Below are positions 1 to 5,688 of a stretch of DNA of 5,688 nt, in pieces. Position 1 is the first letter of the stretch; the number at the start of each line of letters is the position of its first letter. Source of the DNA: an uncultured Pelagibacteraceae bacterium (GTDB taxonomy: Bacteria > Pseudomonadota > Alphaproteobacteria > Pelagibacterales > Pelagibacteraceae); NCBI GenBank assembly GCA_902630915.1, contig CACOWD010000017.1, forward strand, positions 1 to 5,688, read 5' to 3'. The position numbers and the translations under genes were made by a program. The notes beneath the pieces are model-generated. The model had not been told where the DNA came from, ran no database searches, and was given only the letters and a program-made list of their open reading frames with translations.

Positions 1-3455
<3,455 letters not shown>

Positions 3456-3468
<13 letters not shown>

Positions 3469-5501
3469 TTTAGTATTTTATTTTTTTTGTATCTATCCCA
3501 ACCAGGACTTCTATATTCCTCGTCAAATTCTAATGTGTTATCTTGATTGAATTCAAAATCATTCTCATAATCACTACTTATTTCATTTTTTTCTACACTT
3601 TCATCTGGAATTTCATTAATAAATCTTGATGGAAGTGTGTCCATCCAATCTCCATGATATGCTCTTTTCATGGCAAAGGATAAATAAGCTTCTTTTTTTG
3701 CTCTAGTGATGCCTACATAAGCTAATCTTCGCTCCTCTTCTAGAGCAAAATCCCCTTTTTCCTCTAATGATTTTTGATGAGGAAACAAGCCTTCTTCCCA
3801 TCCAGGAAGAAAAACAACATCAAACTCCAAACCTTTAGCAGCATGCATAGTCATAAGATTAATTTTTGCCCCTTCCCACTCTTGATCAATTGAAGTAGCT
3901 AAAGCTACATGCTCTAAAAAAGTTTGCAAATTATCATAATCCTGCATTGCCCTTAAAAGCTCTTTTAAGTTTTCTAACCTATTTTCATTTTCTAAATCTT
4001 TTTTATTTTTTAGCATTGCCGAATACCCAGATTCGTCTAAAACCAGTTTTAGTAAATCGAAATGTTTCATATTAATTGAGTCTTTTCGCCATTTTTGAAT
4101 CATATTTATAAGTTGAGTAAGAGCATTTTTAATTTTTGGTTTTAATAAACCTTTTTCAAGAATTTTCACTATAGAGTCCTCTAAACACAATCTATTAGTT
4201 TTTCCAAAAGTATGAATTTGATTGAGCGTACTTTCACCCACACCTCTTTTAGGCACTCCTATCACTCTTTCTAATGCCAAATCATCAAATTTTTGATTTA
4301 TAATCCTTAAGTATGAAACTGCATCTTTTATTTCCGCTCTCTCATAAAATTTAATACCCCCTAACACTCGATAGCCTATACCTACTTGGAGAAATCTTTC
4401 TTCAAATTCTCTTGTTTGATAAATTGCTCTTACTAAAATTGAGACATTATTAAGAGAATATTTTTTTTTTATTTTTTTTTCAATTATATCACTAATCCCC
4501 TGAGCTTCCTCTTTACCAGATCTATAGCAATTTAATTTTACTAACTCACCCTCGTTAGCAGATGACCAGAGTTTTTTTCCTACTCTACTAGAATTATTAG
4601 AAATTAAATGTGATGCAGTTGATAAAATATTTTTGGTTGACCTATAATTTTGTTCCAATTTAAAAACTTTACAATTTTTGTAGATTTGATCAAAAGTAAG
4701 AAAATTTTTTATTTCAGCACCTCGCCAGCTATAAATAGATTGATCATCATCACCGACACAACAAATATTTTGATTTTTATTAACTAATAAATTGAGCCAT
4801 TTATTTTGGATAAAATTAGTATCTTGAAATTCATCTACCAATATATATTTAAAATTTTTTTGATATATTTCTTTAATGTCTTTGTGATCTTCGAATAATT
4901 TAACGCAATATAAAATTAAATCTCCAAAATCCATTGAATTTAGATCTTTAGTTTTATTTTGGTATATCTCATAAACTTTAAGTATGGATTTAATGATCGA
5001 ACCTGATTTATCTATTTTAACATCTTTAGGTAAAAGGCCTTTATTTTTCCACTGATCAATATGATAAATTATAAGTTGAGGTGAAAATTTTTTAGCATCT
5101 AAATTTTCTCCTTTGACTATATTTCTGATGAGTTTTTTTTGATCATCTGTATCTAAAATTGTAAAATTACTTTTATAATCCAGAGCTTCAGCATGTCTTC
5201 TAAGAAATTTTACACTTATTGAATGAAATGTACCCAACCAAGGAATTGCATTAGTGGTACCTTTTAAGTACTGCATAACCCTGTTTTGCATTTCTCGAGC
5301 GGCTTTATTTGTAAACGTTACGCACAATATTTGGTTTGGCCACGCTTTTTTTTGATCTATAATATGTGTTAACCTTGTGGTTAATACTCTAGTTTTTCCT
5401 GAGCCAGCTCCAGCAACAATTAAGTTTGGCCCTTCAGTACTTAAAACCGCATCTTTTTGTTCCTTGTTAAGGTTTTCTATTAATTTATCAATGTTATTCA
5501 T
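3456..5501 (-). CDS. uvrD: ATP-dependent 3'-5' DNA helicase, UvrD/PcrA type
   Basis: A superfamily 1A helicase that unwinds DNA in nucleotide excision repair (displacing the incised oligonucleotide) and methyl-directed mismatch repair. All helicase motifs are in order: Q motif Gln15 (LNKEQKDAV), Walker A GAGSGKT (31-37), motif Ia VTFTNKAARE (61-70), TFHS (91-94), Walker B VDEFQDT (222-228), motif III GDDDQSIYSWRG (250-261), motif IV EQNYRST (283-289), motif V TMHAAKGLEF (551-560) and motif VI RRLAYVGITRAKK (591-603). The 2B region carries YRVLGGIKFYERAEIKD and GVPKRGVGEST. After PSRFINEIP (624-632) only ~50 acidic residues remain, ending in SPGWDRYKK; the C-terminal Tudor-like domain of E. 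coli UvrD (~720 aa) is absent. The ATG at 5499-5501 is chosen because it precedes the Q motif by a normal distance and upstream DNA is only 40 bases; no Shine-Dalgarno is evident (the only AGG is ~15 bases upstream). It is the first gene of a probable uvrD-pepP operon. Rep is a less likely alternative. Confidence 0.96.
4461..4480 (-). repeat. A-tract pair (A9-T-A10 on coding strand) inside uvrD
   Basis: On the + strand there are ten T, one A, then nine T; read as uvrD mRNA this is nine A, one U, ten A. It encodes the Lys-Lys-Ile-Lys-Lys-Lys stretch at residues 342-347, between helicase motifs IV and V, in what aligns with a variable loop of subdomain 2A in E. coli UvrD. The reading frame is intact as sequenced. 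Runs of this length are known from other AT-rich bacteria as sites of polymerase slippage; whether slippage happens here is inference. Confidence 0.9.
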
Positions 5502-5541
5502 AATTTAGAATATTAACCTATATACTAGTTGAAAAAAAAAA
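5502..5541. promoter_or_regulatory. Divergent intergenic spacer with candidate promoters
   Basis: This 40-base spacer separates the start codons of uvrD (leftward) and the membrane-protein gene (rightward), so promoters for both should lie in or very near it unless transcription enters from outside. For the rightward gene a candidate -10 TATACT (5521-5526) sits 18 bases after a weak -35-like TTCATA (5497-5502), which lies in the first codon of uvrD and the two bases next to it. For uvrD the self-complementary TATATA (5519-5524) can serve as -10, with no convincing -35. Either choice leaves a leader of only about 10 bases, and neither gene has a Shine-Dalgarno. The two -10 elements overlap, so the promoters could compete. 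These are weak matches in AT-rich DNA, read by eye. Confidence 0.3.
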
Positions 5542-5688
5542 ATGATAAACAGAATTCAAAAAATAATTAACAACAAAAATTCAAGGTTCTTCAAATTCAT
5601 TTTTTTTTCAAGATATCTTATCTTAATATTTTTAATATCATCCGCGTTAATTTTACTTATTCCAAATTTTTTTAAATACGAAAAGAAA
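5542..5688 (+). CDS. Membrane-anchored protein, N-terminal 49 codons only (possibly AsmA-like)
   Basis: An open frame of 49 codons runs from ATG 5542 to the window edge without a stop. It begins with a basic, polar stretch (MINRIQKIINNKNSR), followed by a hydrophobic segment at about residues 17-41 (FFKFIFF, then YLILIFLISSALILLIP), then NFFKYEKK. This is a typical N-in signal anchor or uncleaved signal peptide: positive charges before and a single transmembrane helix, with no clear cleavage site or lipobox Cys. The pattern of a basic N-terminus, one helix and an 'IP.FF.YEK' exit resembles the start of AsmA-family envelope proteins as I remember them from SAR11-type genomes, but 49 residues cannot establish this. 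It is divergent from uvrD, with ten A bases directly before the ATG and no Shine-Dalgarno. Confidence is good that the gene is real and low on the family. Confidence 0.7.
   Translation, partial: MINRIQKIINNKNSRFFKFIFFSRYLILIFLISSALILLIPNFFKYEKK

Overview
The window is very AT-rich, with lysine-, asparagine- and isoleucine-heavy proteins, A/T homopolymer runs throughout and almost no intergenic DNA. The proteins read as alphaproteobacterial (for example a UvrD with a 'PGWEEGLFPH' segment and a long-form aminopeptidase P ending in an 'ACSAI' tail). Together this suggests a genome-streamlined marine alphaproteobacterium of the SAR11/Pelagibacterales type. The assignment rests on composition and remembered family resemblance, not on a database search.

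Layout. (1) Bases 1-1761, + strand: the 3' part of ligA, NAD+-dependent DNA ligase, cut by the left edge. It has most of the adenylation domain and all of the OB, zinc-finger, helix-hairpin-helix and BRCT domains. (2) Bases 1750-3468, - strand: a complete long-form M24 aminopeptidase P (pepP), convergent with ligA and overlapping its 3' end by 12 bases. (3) Bases 3456-5501, - strand: a complete UvrD/PcrA-type superfamily 1 helicase whose last 13 bases overlap the start of pepP, so uvrD-pepP reads as a coupled two-gene operon. (4) Bases 5502-5541: the only intergenic gap, 40 bases between divergent genes, which must hold promoter signals for both sides if they are local. (5) Bases 5542-5688, + strand: the first 49 codons of a protein with an N-terminal membrane anchor, cut by the right edge and possibly AsmA-like.

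Function. LigA and UvrD both act in DNA replication and repair: UvrD removes the nicked or incised strand in excision and mismatch repair, and LigA seals the resulting nick. PepP is a cytoplasmic peptidase of general protein turnover and has no obvious link to repair. Their adjacency looks like packed housekeeping synteny rather than a dedicated system. I found no RNA gene, mobile element, CRISPR array, convincing terminator or novel multi-gene system. The points worth a second look are small ones: a shortened first zinc knuckle in LigA, a UvrD lacking the C-terminal Tudor-like domain, a long A-tract inside uvrD, and the extreme gene packing.
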